Positions 41,709 to 55,037 of a stretch of DNA of 64,000 bases are shown here, in pieces. Within the stretch, counting starts at the first letter, position 1, and each line of letters starts with the position of its first letter. This DNA is from Virgibacillus siamensis (lineage in GTDB: Bacteria > Bacillota > Bacilli > Bacillales > Amphibacillaceae), in NCBI RefSeq assembly GCF_900162695.1, contig NZ_FUIH01000007.1, positions 1,736,001-1,800,000 of the forward strand, written 5' to 3'. The notes beneath the pieces were generated by a model. It made no database searches, had not been told where the DNA came from, and saw only the letters and a list, made by a program, of their open reading frames with translations. The translations under genes were made by a program, and so were the position numbers.

Positions 41709-42563
41709 TTATTTATAATCATATCTTTCTCTCTCAACCTGATCAACCCGCCTGCCTTCTGTGTTAAATTTGACTGCACGCAAGTATGCATCATGATAAA
41801 ACGTATACCAAGCCTGCTTACGATACCCAAAATCCATCCACTTTTCTTTCTGATGAACAGAAGTGACCGGATAATCATCATAGGCTAGTGCCCATAATTT
41901 ATTTTGATGAGCATGTGTCGGCATTATATCAGCCATGTGGATAAATGTATCATCCCCATCTTCAAATACCAGAATTGCATGACCATCACTATGTCCGCTT
42001 GTATGAATCATCTTCAAACCATCTGCAATTTGCAGTTCATCTTTAAACGGCTGAACCTGTTCTTGAATTGGCTTCCAATTCATTTCCCAATACGTATTCA
42101 CCGAGCGGATATTAGGATTTCGCATTTCATCCCACTCCACCTGCGAAACATAAATCGGTGTATCCTTAAATACCGGCTCATATGTATCACCGCTTACTTT
42201 AGTAAGCCCGCAAGCATGGTCAAAATGAAGATGCGTCATAAGCATTGCATCAATATCATCAACAGTCAGATCCTTTTCAGCAAGTGACTTTTCAAGTGAT
42301 GACTGTTCCAGCACACCGAAATTCCGTAATTGTTTATCGGTTAATTTCCCATTCCCCATTCCGGAATCAATCAAATAATTTTTGCCGTCCAGTTGAAGTA
42401 AAATCGGGTCAGTTCTTAATTCAATCTGGTTTTTATCATTATTCGGATACTTTTTACTCCATAATGCTTTAGGAACAACACCGAACATCGCTCCGCCATC
42501 AAGGAAGTTGACGCCTCCATTCAGCCAAGTCAGTTTTGCCCTTCCAACCTGCAATGTCTCCAT
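41709..42563 (-). CDS. ytnP: Metallo-beta-lactamase fold lactonase YtnP
   Basis: A 284-residue MBL-fold hydrolase. The zinc motif HLHFDH is at 111-116 and a further His lies in HTSGHSDGHA. B. subtilis YtnP degrades quorum-sensing lactones and Streptomyces signals, which is the basis for the functional name. AGGAGG precedes the ATG. No signal peptide, so cytoplasmic. It lies downstream of trmB on the same strand, 68 bases away. Confidence 0.92.
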   Translation of the reverse strand: METLQVGRAKLTWLNGGVNFLDGGAMFGVVPKALWSKKYPNNDKNQIELRTDPILLQLDGKNYLIDSGMGNGKLTDKQLRNFGVLEQSSLEKSLAEKDLTVDDIDAMLMTHLHFDHACGLTKVSGDTYEPVFKDTPIYVSQVEWDEMRNPNIRSVNTYWEMNWKPIQEQVQPFKDELQIADGLKMIHTSGHSDGHAILVFEDGDDTFIHMADIMPTHAHQNKLWALAYDDYPVTSVHQKEKWMDFGYRKQAWYTFYHDAYLRAVKFNTEGRRVDQVERERYDYK

Positions 42564-42631
42564 TATTTCATCCTCCTTTGCCTATACTGTTAGTTTAGCG
42601 AAAGGAGGATATCCATGTAAACAAACATGCA

Positions 42632-43267
42632 TTAGAATACCGAACGGCATCGATAGATGGTTTGTCCTTTTGCGGAAAATTTCTCCTCGTATTCGGTCAT
42701 CACATTCATGGGATCTTCAATGGCATGCAAGTTTAAATTTACTTCCTTAAACGTCATGCCAAACTCAGAAAAGCTGACAAGTGAATATTCAAACAACCCT
42801 CTGTTATCCGTTTTGAAAATTAATTCCCCGTTTTCCTGAAGCACATTCCGGTATCGTTTCAAAAAAGTATAATACGTTAAACGTCTTTTTTCGTGTCGGT
42901 TTTTAGGCCATGGATCAGAGAAATTTAAATAAAGCTGCGCAATTTCATCATTGGCAAATATGGATTCGAGTTCTTCCGCATTCTCATTAATGAGTAAAAT
43001 ATTGTCCGGATTTGTCTCCATTATTTTCTGAGCCGCGGTAACGATTACGCTTTTGGCCAATTCAATTCCAATAAAATTGACATCCGGATATTGTTTTGCC
43101 ATTCCGGCTATAAACTGGCCTTTCCCTGTCCCAATTTCCACAAAAATCGGGTTGGAATTACCGAAAACATCAGCCCATCGTCCTCTTTTAGAAGCGGGAT
43201 CGGGTATTATAAAATGCGCATTTTCCCTTAAAAAATCATCTGCCCATGGTTTATTCCGCTGTCGCAA
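42632..43267 (-). CDS. trmB: tRNA (guanine-N7)-methyltransferase
   Basis: A 211-residue TrmB that makes m7G46 in the tRNA variable loop. SAM motif VEIGTGKGQFI and the family blocks FSDPWPKNRHEKRRL and FKTDNRGLFEYSL are intact. A TTG start giving MRQRNKPWADDFL is chosen because AGAAGG lies 8 bases upstream and B. subtilis TrmB starts MRMRHKPWADD; an in-frame GTG three codons earlier overlaps the site. Gene order ytnP-trmB-ytzH-ytmP is as in B. subtilis. Confidence 0.94.
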   Translation of the reverse strand: MRQRNKPWADDFLRENAHFIIPDPASKRGRWADVFGNSNPIFVEIGTGKGQFIAGMAKQYPDVNFIGIELAKSVIVTAAQKIMETNPDNILLINENAEELESIFANDEIAQLYLNFSDPWPKNRHEKRRLTYYTFLKRYRNVLQENGELIFKTDNRGLFEYSLVSFSEFGMTFKEVNLNLHAIEDPMNVMTEYEEKFSAKGQTIYRCRSVF

Positions 43268-43348
43268 CTGCAACACCTTCTTTCATTTTCATCATTCAAG
43301 CATATTAAAATTAAATATTGTCAACACTATCAGCTGAGGTGATTTAGG

Positions 43349-43636
43349 ATGACATTAACAGTAAATAATCAACTAAAACTTTTACAGGATATATTAACAG
43401 AACAGAATGAAGACTGCTGCGGAGAGATTTCTGAATACCAGCAAATAAAACGTTTGGTTCAAACGATGATGGCTAATAATACGATTACCGATGAACAGCT
43501 GCTGCAATTACTCCCGGAAATCTACAATTACGGCCGCCAGGGGGAGATTGCCCATAATGACGCTGAGCACATTACGGCAAATAAAGAAAAGATAGAAACC
43601 TGGGTAGATGCTATTCAGCAAACCAGTCCCGAATAG
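43349..43636 (+). CDS. ytzH: YtzH-like protein
   Basis: A 95-residue soluble protein of the YtzH family, unknown function, rich in Gln, Glu and Asn. GAGGTG precedes the ATG. It is divergent from trmB and its 3' end overlaps the 3' end of ytmP by 26 bases, so the two mRNAs are complementary at their ends. The CC pair at residues 23-24 is the only notable feature. Confidence 0.85.
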   Translation: MTLTVNNQLKLLQDILTEQNEDCCGEISEYQQIKRLVQTMMANNTITDEQLLQLLPEIYNYGRQGEIAHNDAEHITANKEKIETWVDAIQQTSPE

Positions 43637-44438
43637 TATCGGCGGCATCTCTGTTTAACAGCAGCAAATCATCCAATCGAAGCCGGGCTTTTTCCACTTC
43701 TTCCCGCTGCAGGTGCCAATTCAAGAAATAGAGTGCATCTAAAAGTAAATACCAGTACATCCTTTCAAATAATAGCTGGTCATTGGATATTCCATACTCC
43801 TGCAGCCATTTTTTCCAATCTTCGGGTGGTATATACCATTTCAGAATAGTCCCAATATCCATGGCAGGATCAGCAATCATTGCATTCTCCCAATCTACAA
43901 GATAAAGCTGCCCTTCATTCGTCAGTAAAAGATTATTGTGATTCAAATCGCAGTGGCAAACCACCTGCTCCTGATCACGTGTAACCGGAAGCAGATGCTC
44001 CAGATTTGCAATTGCTTCCTGAACTTCCGGATAACTGTCGATAATCCCTCTCTGTCGCAGCTCTTCTTTCACTTGCAAATAACGGTCTTCGGGTGTTATC
44101 GGTCTTCTTCCCATACGCATAAGCATATGGAGCAGCTCAGAAGAATTATGGATTTTATTCAATAATGCAGCCACTTGTTTGTGCTGCATTTCGATTGGCA
44201 TTAACTCTCTTCCATCAAGCCATTCCTGCGCTGTAATAACGTCCCCATTTTCCAGACGCTTTGTCCAAACAAGCTTTGGAACAATCCCTTCAGCTGAGAG
44301 AACAGCCAGAAACGGTGAAGAATTCCTTTTTAGAAACAGCCGATTACGATTGTTTTCAGCAATGAAAGCTTCCCCTGTCAACCCACCAGCCTTTTCAATA
44401 TGCCATTCTTTACCAAGTACTTGCTTTAACCAATTCAC
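43611..44438 (-). CDS. ytmP: YtmP, aminoglycoside phosphotransferase-like kinase
   Basis: A 275-residue protein of the APH/choline kinase-like fold. The catalytic loop is VCHCDLNHNNLLL (Brenner-type HxDxxxxN) and the metal-binding segment is LVDWENAMIADPAMDIG, so it is probably an active small-molecule kinase; the substrate is unknown. A GTG start giving MNWLKQVLGKEW has GGGG 7 bases upstream; an ATG two codons earlier and a GTG seven codons earlier are alternatives. Convergent and overlapping with ytzH. Confidence 0.87.
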   Translation of the reverse strand: MNWLKQVLGKEWHIEKAGGLTGEAFIAENNRNRLFLKRNSSPFLAVLSAEGIVPKLVWTKRLENGDVITAQEWLDGRELMPIEMQHKQVAALLNKIHNSSELLHMLMRMGRRPITPEDRYLQVKEELRQRGIIDSYPEVQEAIANLEHLLPVTRDQEQVVCHCDLNHNNLLLTNEGQLYLVDWENAMIADPAMDIGTILKWYIPPEDWKKWLQEYGISNDQLLFERMYWYLLLDALYFLNWHLQREEVEKARLRLDDLLLLNRDAADTIRDWFAE

Positions 44439-44628
44439 ACCCATACCCCAAATCTGCACAGTTTAACTTACATTTTAATTGTCACGCCGCTATTTCTTCC
44501 AAATATGGACATAGAATAGATTAACGAACTTTTTCATCCATTTCAAGAACAAACTTTAAATACGGCCGTTTATTTCCATATATGTATTAAAATTTATAGA
44601 ACATGAAATGCTGCTGTTACCACTTCAG

Positions 44629-45201
44629 TCAAATAATTCCATCATCAGTCTTTAACTGATATTCAGCAACTTGCTTATATTTCGGGGTTGCGTCCGGAAA
44701 GATCTGATATAGAACAATCCGATTAACCAGCATTTTATACGGTGTCATGAATGGAGACGAGAGATCAGACCACATCTCATTCCGGTTATTCCACTTTTTA
44801 GCAAGTGTTATATGAGGGGAATAGTTCCTTTTCTCCGGTTGGAATCCGGATTCATTTGCCCTCCATTCCACCAGCTGCTGCAGTTCCAGCAATGGTTCTG
44901 TTTTTTCAACACCAGTCCATAGCACCCTTGGCTGCTTCGGATTTCCAAAAGTGCCTACAGAACCTGTCCTAAGATGAAATGAAGGAAAACCTGTTACGCA
45001 TTCCAAATTATTAATTAACGTATCAAGTTGATCATCTGAAACAGGTCCTAAGAATTTAAGCGTAATATGCAAATCATCCATGTGCGGCCACTGTTTATAA
45101 GGTAATTGATCCCGAAGCTGCTCTTGTTTTTCCGCTAAATACATTTTCAATTCTTTTGGCAATGGAACAGCTATAAAATAGTGGGGTAATGATGCTGACA
45201 T
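44629..45201 (-). CDS. thpR: RNA 2',3'-cyclic phosphodiesterase (2H family, YtlP)
   Basis: A 190-residue 2H phosphoesterase. The two catalytic HxT motifs are HITL at 45-48 and HITL at 130-133. Family members open 2',3'-cyclic phosphates on RNA or related nucleotides. B. subtilis YtlP is the positional orthologue. GAGGGA precedes the ATG. It lies 39 bases downstream of the pseudouridine synthase gene, probably in one operon with ytgP and ytzG. The 169-base gap to ytmP shows no clear feature. Confidence 0.92.
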   Translation of the reverse strand: MSASLPHYFIAVPLPKELKMYLAEKQEQLRDQLPYKQWPHMDDLHITLKFLGPVSDDQLDTLINNLECVTGFPSFHLRTGSVGTFGNPKQPRVLWTGVEKTEPLLELQQLVEWRANESGFQPEKRNYSPHITLAKKWNNRNEMWSDLSSPFMTPYKMLVNRIVLYQIFPDATPKYKQVAEYQLKTDDGII

Positions 45202-45240
45202 AATAGTCCCTCATTTCTTTTCCTGCAAAACTCAAATACT

Positions 45241-45957
45241 TTATTTTTTTAAAGACAGGCAGTAATCCAATTCATCTTTGGTCAGCTCGCGGCTCTCTCC
45301 GAGGGCAAGATTTGAATCCAACTGAAGTTCACCCATACTGAGCCGCTTTAAATAAACTACCTTTTTTCCAACTGCCTCAAACATCCGCTTTACCTGATGG
45401 AACTTTCCCTCTGTAATGGTTATTTTAACTTCAGAAATGGAAGCGGAATCCATAATAACAAGGTCCGCAGGCTTGGATTGATAGCCGTCATCGAGCGTGA
45501 TACCTTTTTTAAATGTTTCAATGTCGTCATCTGTTACATAACCGTTGACCTTGGCATAATACGTTTTCCCGACGTCCTTCTTCGGGGAAACAAGCTGATG
45601 GGCAAGATCCCCGTCATTTGTAAGAAGAAGCAACCCCTCTGTGTCCTTATCCAGACGTCCAATTGGAAACGGGTTGAATTTATTATAATTTACGGGTAAT
45701 AAATCAATGACCGTTTTTTCACGATTGTCAACAGTTGCTGATATATATTCTGACGGCTTGTTTAGCATAATATATACATATTGTTGAAATTCAACTGGTT
45801 CATTATTCACTTTGACAACATCTTTTTCAGGATCAACGTACAGACTGCTGTCTTTAATCACGGTGTTGTTAACCGTTACGAACTTTTTTTTAATCAGTCC
45901 CTTGACGTCTTTCCTGCTGCCGACACCCATATTCGAAAGCAACTTATCAAGGCGCAT
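45241..45957 (-). CDS. ytzG: Pseudouridine synthase, RsuA type (YtzG)
   Basis: A 238-residue RsuA/RluB-family enzyme that isomerises uridine in rRNA. An N-terminal S4 domain (MRLDKLLSNMGVGSRKDVKGL) precedes the catalytic domain with GRLDKDTEGLL, where Asp103 is the nucleophile. The second of two adjacent ATGs is chosen, 7 bases from GGAGG. The start lies 12 bases after the ytgP stop, showing an operon. Likely target is 16S U516, by analogy with RsuA. Confidence 0.93.
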   Translation of the reverse strand: MRLDKLLSNMGVGSRKDVKGLIKKKFVTVNNTVIKDSSLYVDPEKDVVKVNNEPVEFQQYVYIMLNKPSEYISATVDNREKTVIDLLPVNYNKFNPFPIGRLDKDTEGLLLLTNDGDLAHQLVSPKKDVGKTYYAKVNGYVTDDDIETFKKGITLDDGYQSKPADLVIMDSASISEVKITITEGKFHQVKRMFEAVGKKVVYLKRLSMGELQLDSNLALGESRELTKDELDYCLSLKK

Positions 45958-45969
45958 CATTCACCCTCC

Positions 45970-47589
45970 TTATCTGCGAAAAATTTTGTCCAGAACACGT
46001 ACTTTGTTGCCGAGAACACGATCCAGCAAGGTGGATTCATATGCAAACCAGACATAAACACCGCCGCCAACGGCAACACCTGCAACCAACATAATTACTG
46101 CTGACAACCGGTCCTCTTCTATATTCAGGAAACTTCCAAATATTGCTTTTGTAATCCAGATGGCAATACACATAATAACGGTGAAAATAAATATCAGCAC
46201 AAACCGCTTCAGCGTCTGATTAAATGGAAATCGGATAGATACACCAATACGCCATAAATTTAGAATCACTGCGGTACCGACCGCAAGCGCTGTTCCAAAA
46301 ATGGCACCTTTTGCACCAAACATATGGATTAGCTGTATATTAAACAGTATTTTCATTAATAAGCCGCCGGTTAAGCTGACCACAGCAAATCGCTGTTGAT
46401 TGATCCCTTGTAAGATGGAAGATGTCACTGTAAACAACGCGAACAAAAGCGCAACTGGTGCATACCAGCCAAGTAATGGACCAGTTATGCTTAGATTTTT
46501 CGTCCCGTATAGGGCACCATAGGCCGAATCAGACAGCATTAGTAATCCTACAGCTGCCGGAACAACCAGCACAAGAACAATTTGCAGCGCCTGGTTGATT
46601 TGCTGATTCAAAACCTGCCTGTTATTAGTTGTAAATGATTTAGTCAAAGCCGGTAATATGGCCAATGACAATCCCGTTGCAAGGGTTACCGGAATAATCA
46701 CCAATTTGTGACCAAATACATTAATTGCACCCAGAGCTATCTCCCAATTATCCCCTTCTCCAATCGCAATCATAGCCCGTTGAAACGTAAGTGTATCAAC
46801 TAATTGATAGAGCGGAGTTGCAATTCCAACAATGACAAATGGACCTGCATATCGGAATAATTCTGTGATCAAATCTTTCGTTGGTATGTCCTGTGAAAAT
46901 TTTTGCTGTTTTACCTGTTTCTGAATATGCGGTTTCCGCTTTCGCCAGTAATACCACAAAACCGCACAGGAACCGAGCGCCCCGATAAACGCTGCAAAAG
47001 CTGAGAAACCCACTGCAGTTGCGACGGTCCCACCCATTATTTTCATAATAATAAAGGTTGCTGCCAGAATAAATACAATCCGGATTATTTGTTCAACAAC
47101 CTGAGAAACAGCAGTGGGTCCCATCGATTCGTAACCCTGAAAAAAACCGCGTGTTATACTCATTGCCGGAATAATTAATAACGCAAAACTAACCATTCGA
47201 ATAACCATTGTACCCTCTTCACGGGTAATATCTCCATAGTCTTCGCTTGAAATAATAAAATTGGCTAAGGGTTCGGCCCCAAAAAAGAGCCCCAAAAATG
47301 CGATGAAACCGGTAACCAGCATTAATGAGATTCCGGTCTTATAAATGCGCATACCTGTTTCAAAGTCACCCATGGAATTATATTTGGAAACAAATTTTGA
47401 AACGGCTAAGGGAACACCAATTGTGGAAATACTAATAAAAATATTATATGGTATGTAAGCAAACGAATATAACGTTCCCCCTGTTTCCCCAACAAGTGTA
47501 TTAAACGGAATGAGATAAATCATTCCAAGAAATTTCGATAAAAATGTGGCACTAGTAAGAAGCATGGTGCCTCTGACAATATTCGACAT
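45970..47589 (-). CDS. murJ: MurJ-type lipid II flippase (YtgP)
   Basis: A 539-residue MOP-superfamily membrane protein with about 14 transmembrane segments. YtgP of B. subtilis is the functional MurJ, which exports lipid II to the outer face of the membrane for peptidoglycan synthesis. The N-terminal block RGTMLLTSATFLSKFLGMIYL and conserved charged residues within the early helices fit the family; SpoVB-like paralogues cannot be fully excluded. GCAGGTG precedes the ATG. First gene of ytgP-ytzG-ytlP. Confidence 0.9.
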   Translation of the reverse strand: MSNIVRGTMLLTSATFLSKFLGMIYLIPFNTLVGETGGTLYSFAYIPYNIFISISTIGVPLAVSKFVSKYNSMGDFETGMRIYKTGISLMLVTGFIAFLGLFFGAEPLANFIISSEDYGDITREEGTMVIRMVSFALLIIPAMSITRGFFQGYESMGPTAVSQVVEQIIRIVFILAATFIIMKIMGGTVATAVGFSAFAAFIGALGSCAVLWYYWRKRKPHIQKQVKQQKFSQDIPTKDLITELFRYAGPFVIVGIATPLYQLVDTLTFQRAMIAIGEGDNWEIALGAINVFGHKLVIIPVTLATGLSLAILPALTKSFTTNNRQVLNQQINQALQIVLVLVVPAAVGLLMLSDSAYGALYGTKNLSITGPLLGWYAPVALLFALFTVTSSILQGINQQRFAVVSLTGGLLMKILFNIQLIHMFGAKGAIFGTALAVGTAVILNLWRIGVSIRFPFNQTLKRFVLIFIFTVIMCIAIWITKAIFGSFLNIEEDRLSAVIMLVAGVAVGGGVYVWFAYESTLLDRVLGNKVRVLDKIFRR

Positions 47590-47715
47590 TGTTTCACCTG
47601 CAATTTATTCATACTTTAATTGTTATTTTATCATATAAGCAGCCATTCACGGCATTATTTCAATTTTTCTTAGCCTGAAAACATGATACTATATATGGGA
47701 AGGGAATGAAAAAAG

Positions 47716-48990
47716 TTGATTTATGATGTAATTGTAATCGGTGGCGGACCTTCCGGATTAATGGCTGCGATAGCAGCAGCTGAACACGGCGCCAACACAG
47801 TTTTGCTCGAAAAAGGAAGAAAATTAGGGAAAAAGCTCGCCATTTCCGGCGGCGGACGCTGCAATGTTACAAACAGGCTGCCACAGGAAGAAGTAATCAG
47901 ACACATTCCAGGAAACGGAAAATTTTTATACAGTCCGTTCTCTGTATTTAATAACTATGATATTATCGACTTTTTTGAAGGGATGGGCGTTGGTCTCAAA
48001 GAAGAAGATCACGGTCGCATGTTTCCTGTATCCAATTCTGCAAAAACAGTTGTTAATGCACTGATTGATAAACTTGACGAATTGAATGTTAACGTGCAAA
48101 TGAACACACCAGTGAAGGCCTTGCACTACGGTGAATCAGAGCATCATTTAATTTTGTCCGACGGTGAAAAACTACATACAAAGTCGATTGTAATAGCTGT
48201 CGGTGGTAAAGCTGTACCTCACACCGGTTCGACCGGGGATGGCTATGCATGGGCAAAAAAAGCCGGTCATACTATAACAGAACTATATCCAACTGAAGTT
48301 GCCCTTACTTCAGACGAACCGTTCATCAAAAATAAGCGGCTGCAGGGATTATCTTTAAGAGACGCAGCGCTTACTGTTTTAAATAAGAAAAATAAGCCAG
48401 TTATCACACACCGGATGGACATGATTTTTACCCACTTTGGTGTATCAGGACCAGCAGTACTGCGCTGCTCCCAATTCGTTGTAAAACAACTAATGAAAGG
48501 ACAAAAAGAAGTTTCCATGACCCTTGATGTTCTGCCCGACGAACAGGAAGAAAATTTATTGCAGAGATTGCAGACGTTAATTAAAGAAAACCCGAAAAAA
48601 TCAATAAGAAACGTATTAAAGGGAACCGTTCCGGAGCGTCTTTTAGAATATATCATACAGGAAAATCAGATTGACGCTGATCAAAAAGCTGCGAACATTT
48701 CCAGCGAGGCACTACGCACAGCGGTTCATCAAATGAAACACTTTTCATTCAAGGTGAACGGCTCACTTCCACTTGATAAAGCGTTCGTAACAGGCGGCGG
48801 TGTTTCCATCAAAGAAATCGTACCAAAGACAATGCGGTCCAAAATAATGACCGGTCTATATTTCTGTGGAGAGATTTTGGATATACATGGTTATACAGGC
48901 GGCTATAATATAACATCTGCCCTTGTAACAGGACGCCTTGCGGGTATGAATGCCGCTGTCCAATCAAGTGAATTGGCATTTGATTCCTGA
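47716..48990 (+). CDS. ytfP: Flavoprotein YtfP, BaiN/HI0933 family
   Basis: A 424-residue NAD(P)/FAD-dependent oxidoreductase of the HI0933/BaiN family. The dinucleotide fold DVIVIGGGPSGLMAA starts at residue 4, GKKLAISGGGRCNVTN follows, and the C-terminal FAD contact reads LYFCGEILDIHGYTGGYNIT. The start is TTG, 10 bases after AAGGGA; no in-frame ATG is available near the Rossmann motif. Physiological substrate is unknown. Divergent from ytgP; B. subtilis has the same pair. Confidence 0.92.
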   Translation: MIYDVIVIGGGPSGLMAAIAAAEHGANTVLLEKGRKLGKKLAISGGGRCNVTNRLPQEEVIRHIPGNGKFLYSPFSVFNNYDIIDFFEGMGVGLKEEDHGRMFPVSNSAKTVVNALIDKLDELNVNVQMNTPVKALHYGESEHHLILSDGEKLHTKSIVIAVGGKAVPHTGSTGDGYAWAKKAGHTITELYPTEVALTSDEPFIKNKRLQGLSLRDAALTVLNKKNKPVITHRMDMIFTHFGVSGPAVLRCSQFVVKQLMKGQKEVSMTLDVLPDEQEENLLQRLQTLIKENPKKSIRNVLKGTVPERLLEYIIQENQIDADQKAANISSEALRTAVHQMKHFSFKVNGSLPLDKAFVTGGGVSIKEIVPKTMRSKIMTGLYFCGEILDIHGYTGGYNITSALVTGRLAGMNAAVQSSELAFDS

Positions 48991-49055
48991 CATGATTCCG
49001 TTTTTTTGACCAAACCTAAAAATGTCCGGGGACAATAATGGAAAGGGTTGAAAAC

Positions 49056-49214
49056 ATGCAAAAGAATCAAATCTGGCTACCGTTAATCGCTTCCGTCGGT
49101 GTAGGCGCAGCGACTTACTATACGATGACAAAGAACAACCAAAACTTTAGTCAAACTATGCAAAAAATGGTACCCTTTGTTTCTCAAATGAACGGCGGCG
49201 GAGGAAGCCAATAG
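49056..49214 (+). CDS. Small hypothetical membrane-associated protein, 52 aa
   Basis: Begins MQKNQIWLPLIASVGVGAA with a hydrophobic stretch (LPLIASVGVGAATYY), then a polar Gln/Asn region and a glycine-rich end (MNGGGGSQ). AAAGGG lies 8 bases upstream and a good terminator follows 18 bases after the stop. This supports a real gene although it is short. Size and shape recall YrzQ-like Bacillus proteins, but family membership is not established. No function assigned. Confidence 0.7.
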   Translation: MQKNQIWLPLIASVGVGAATYYTMTKNNQNFSQTMQKMVPFVSQMNGGGGSQ

Positions 49215-49232
49215 CAAAACCCATAAAGCAAG

Positions 49233-49265
49233 CAGCGCACCCGGACTGGGTGCGCTGTTATTTTT
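49233..49265 (+). terminator. Terminator of the 52-aa gene
   Basis: CAGCGCACCC and its exact complement around a 5-base loop, followed by TTATTTTTCCC. Confidence 0.9.
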
Positions 49266-49320
49266 CCCTCTATATCGATTAAACCGCACCTTATACAAAC
49301 ATTGTGCAGATCTTTGTTTG

Positions 49321-49520
49321 AAGGTTGATTTTTAGTTCGTGAAGGTTGATAAGTTCTCGTTGATGGTTGATAAGTTCCAGGTGAAGGTTGATTCCTTCTC
49401 AATGATGGTCGATAAGTTCCAGATGAAGGTTGATTCCTTCTTAATGATGGTCGATAAGTTCCGGATGAAGGTTGATTCCTTCCTAATGGTGGTTGATAAG
49501 TTCCAGACGAAGGTTGATTT
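49321..49520 (+). repeat. Direct-repeat array 2: 10 GGTYGAT cores at exactly 21 bp
   Basis: Ten cores start at 49323, 49344, 49365, 49386, 49407, 49428, 49449, 49470, 49491 and 49512, each 21 bases apart. Units alternate between AAGGTTGATTCCTTC and ATGGTYGATAAGTTCC forms, making a 42-bp supercycle. The 21-base period equals seven codons, so a heptad-like reading frame stays open, but it lacks a ribosome-binding site. AAGGTTGATTCC is shared with array 1. The array lies between the terminator of the 52-aa gene and the rrn terminator. Confidence 0.9.
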
Positions 49521-49542
49521 TCTTTAAAAAATGTTTATAACG

Positions 49543-49578
49543 AAAAAGAGTGTACATGGTTAAATGTACACTCTTTTT
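49543..49578 (-). terminator. Terminator of the rrn operon
   Basis: AAAAAGAGTGTACAT and its complement around a short loop, ending in TTTTT on the minus strand, a few bases after the 5S 3' end. Confidence 0.92.
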
Positions 49579-49581
49579 AAT

Positions 49582-49697
49582 TGCCTGGCGGCGTCCTACT
49601 CTTGCAGGAGCAAAGCCCCAACTACCATCGGCGCTGGAGAGCTTAACTGCTGTGTTCGGCATGGGAACAGGTGTGACCTCTCCGCTATTGCTACCAG
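49582..49697 (-). rRNA. rrf: 5S ribosomal RNA
   Basis: About 116 bases matching the Bacillus 5S form: CTGGTAGCAATAGCGGAGAG at the 5' end, GTTCCCATGCCGAACAC in the middle, and GAGTAGGACGCCGCCAGGC at the 3' end. Ends are estimated to within a few bases. Last gene of the operon. Confidence 0.95.
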
Positions 49698-49766
49698 ACC
49701 TATAAGGTCTTATTTTATACCTCAAAAACTAAATAAGAGTATCTGCAACGGTTCATCAAAAGATAT

Positions 49767-52683
<2,917 letters not shown>

Positions 52684-52765
52684 TGAATTAGCGTACTTTA
52701 TCTTCGCCTTCGCTTTTGATTTGATGTCGTTGATTACTCTTATTCAGTTTTCAAGGTACAAAAAG

Positions 52766-52838
52766 TGGAGCCTAGCGGGATCGAACCGCTGACCTCCTGC
52801 GTGCAAGGCAGGCGCTCTCCCAGCTGAGCTAAGGCCCC
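52766..52838 (-). tRNA. tRNA-Ala (TGC)
   Basis: A 73-base cloverleaf with GGGGCCTTAGCTCAGCTGGG at the 5' end, anticodon loop with TGC (CTTGCAC), and GGTTCGATCC in the T arm. No CCA is encoded. It lies in the 16S-23S spacer after tRNA-Ile. Confidence 0.97.
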
Positions 52839-52857
52839 ATATGATTATTATAGATGG

Positions 52858-52931
<74 letters not shown>

Positions 52932-53045
52932 ATCTATAAATAAAGTATGGAAAGAATTACTCTCTCAAAACTGAACCAAACAACCAAGTATGCCTTCCGT
53001 AATAATCCAGCTCCAGCGTCCGTGACGCCTGCGCTTTCTCATAAT

Positions 53046-54612
<1,567 letters not shown>

Positions 54613-54852
54613 AGAAAACTCACTTTTGGCTCTTCCAAAAGTGTAGTTGCACTTGTGCAAGTAAGAATCGCTTCTTATTTGCCAAAAAAGTTTGTCTATG
54701 ATTGACACCAATCAACCATAGGTTTAAGTCTTAGCTTTAAAATTGAATCCAGGGAAAAGCATTTGCTTTTGTCCTGTTTCGCTTGACATACTGGTTATTT
54801 TGTTCAGTTTTCAAAGAGCAAAATTACGCTACAATCTTTCGACAGCATAAAA

Positions 54853-54881
54853 ATTATATCATTGTTAATAATGTTTGTCAA
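54853..54881 (-). promoter_or_regulatory. rrn promoter P2
   Basis: On the minus strand TTGACA and TATAAT are spaced by 17 bases, an exact SigA consensus. Predicted start near 54846 gives a leader of about 235 bases with boxA-like sequence and a possible processing hairpin (CTATGGTTGA/TCAATCATAG near 54690-54720). Confidence 0.92.
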
Positions 54882-54930
54882 TACAACATTATTCAACATT
54901 TTTTGGCGCTGTTTTTTAACAGCAAAATTA

Positions 54931-54959
54931 ATAATACGCCCCACAAAGAAAATTGTCAA
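54931..54959 (-). promoter_or_regulatory. rrn promoter P1
   Basis: TTGACA and TATTAT spaced by 17 bases, 78 bases upstream of P2, with an A/T-rich tract (nine-base A run on the plus strand) just upstream that could serve as an UP element. Tandem promoters are usual for Bacillus rrn operons. Confidence 0.88.
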
Positions 54960-55037
54960 TAACTTATTCAAAAAAAAATCAGAAGAAAGCGCAATGATTG
55001 TATTACGCTTACCATTACGCTTCCCACCCAAAACTAA

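Noticed and set aside
49339..49527. Open frame of 62 codons with heptad-like KVDSFxMMVDKFQ repeats over array 2
   Set aside because: It results from a 21-bp DNA period being a multiple of three. There is no ribosome-binding site, and the related array 1 has 20/21-bp spacing that breaks such a frame.
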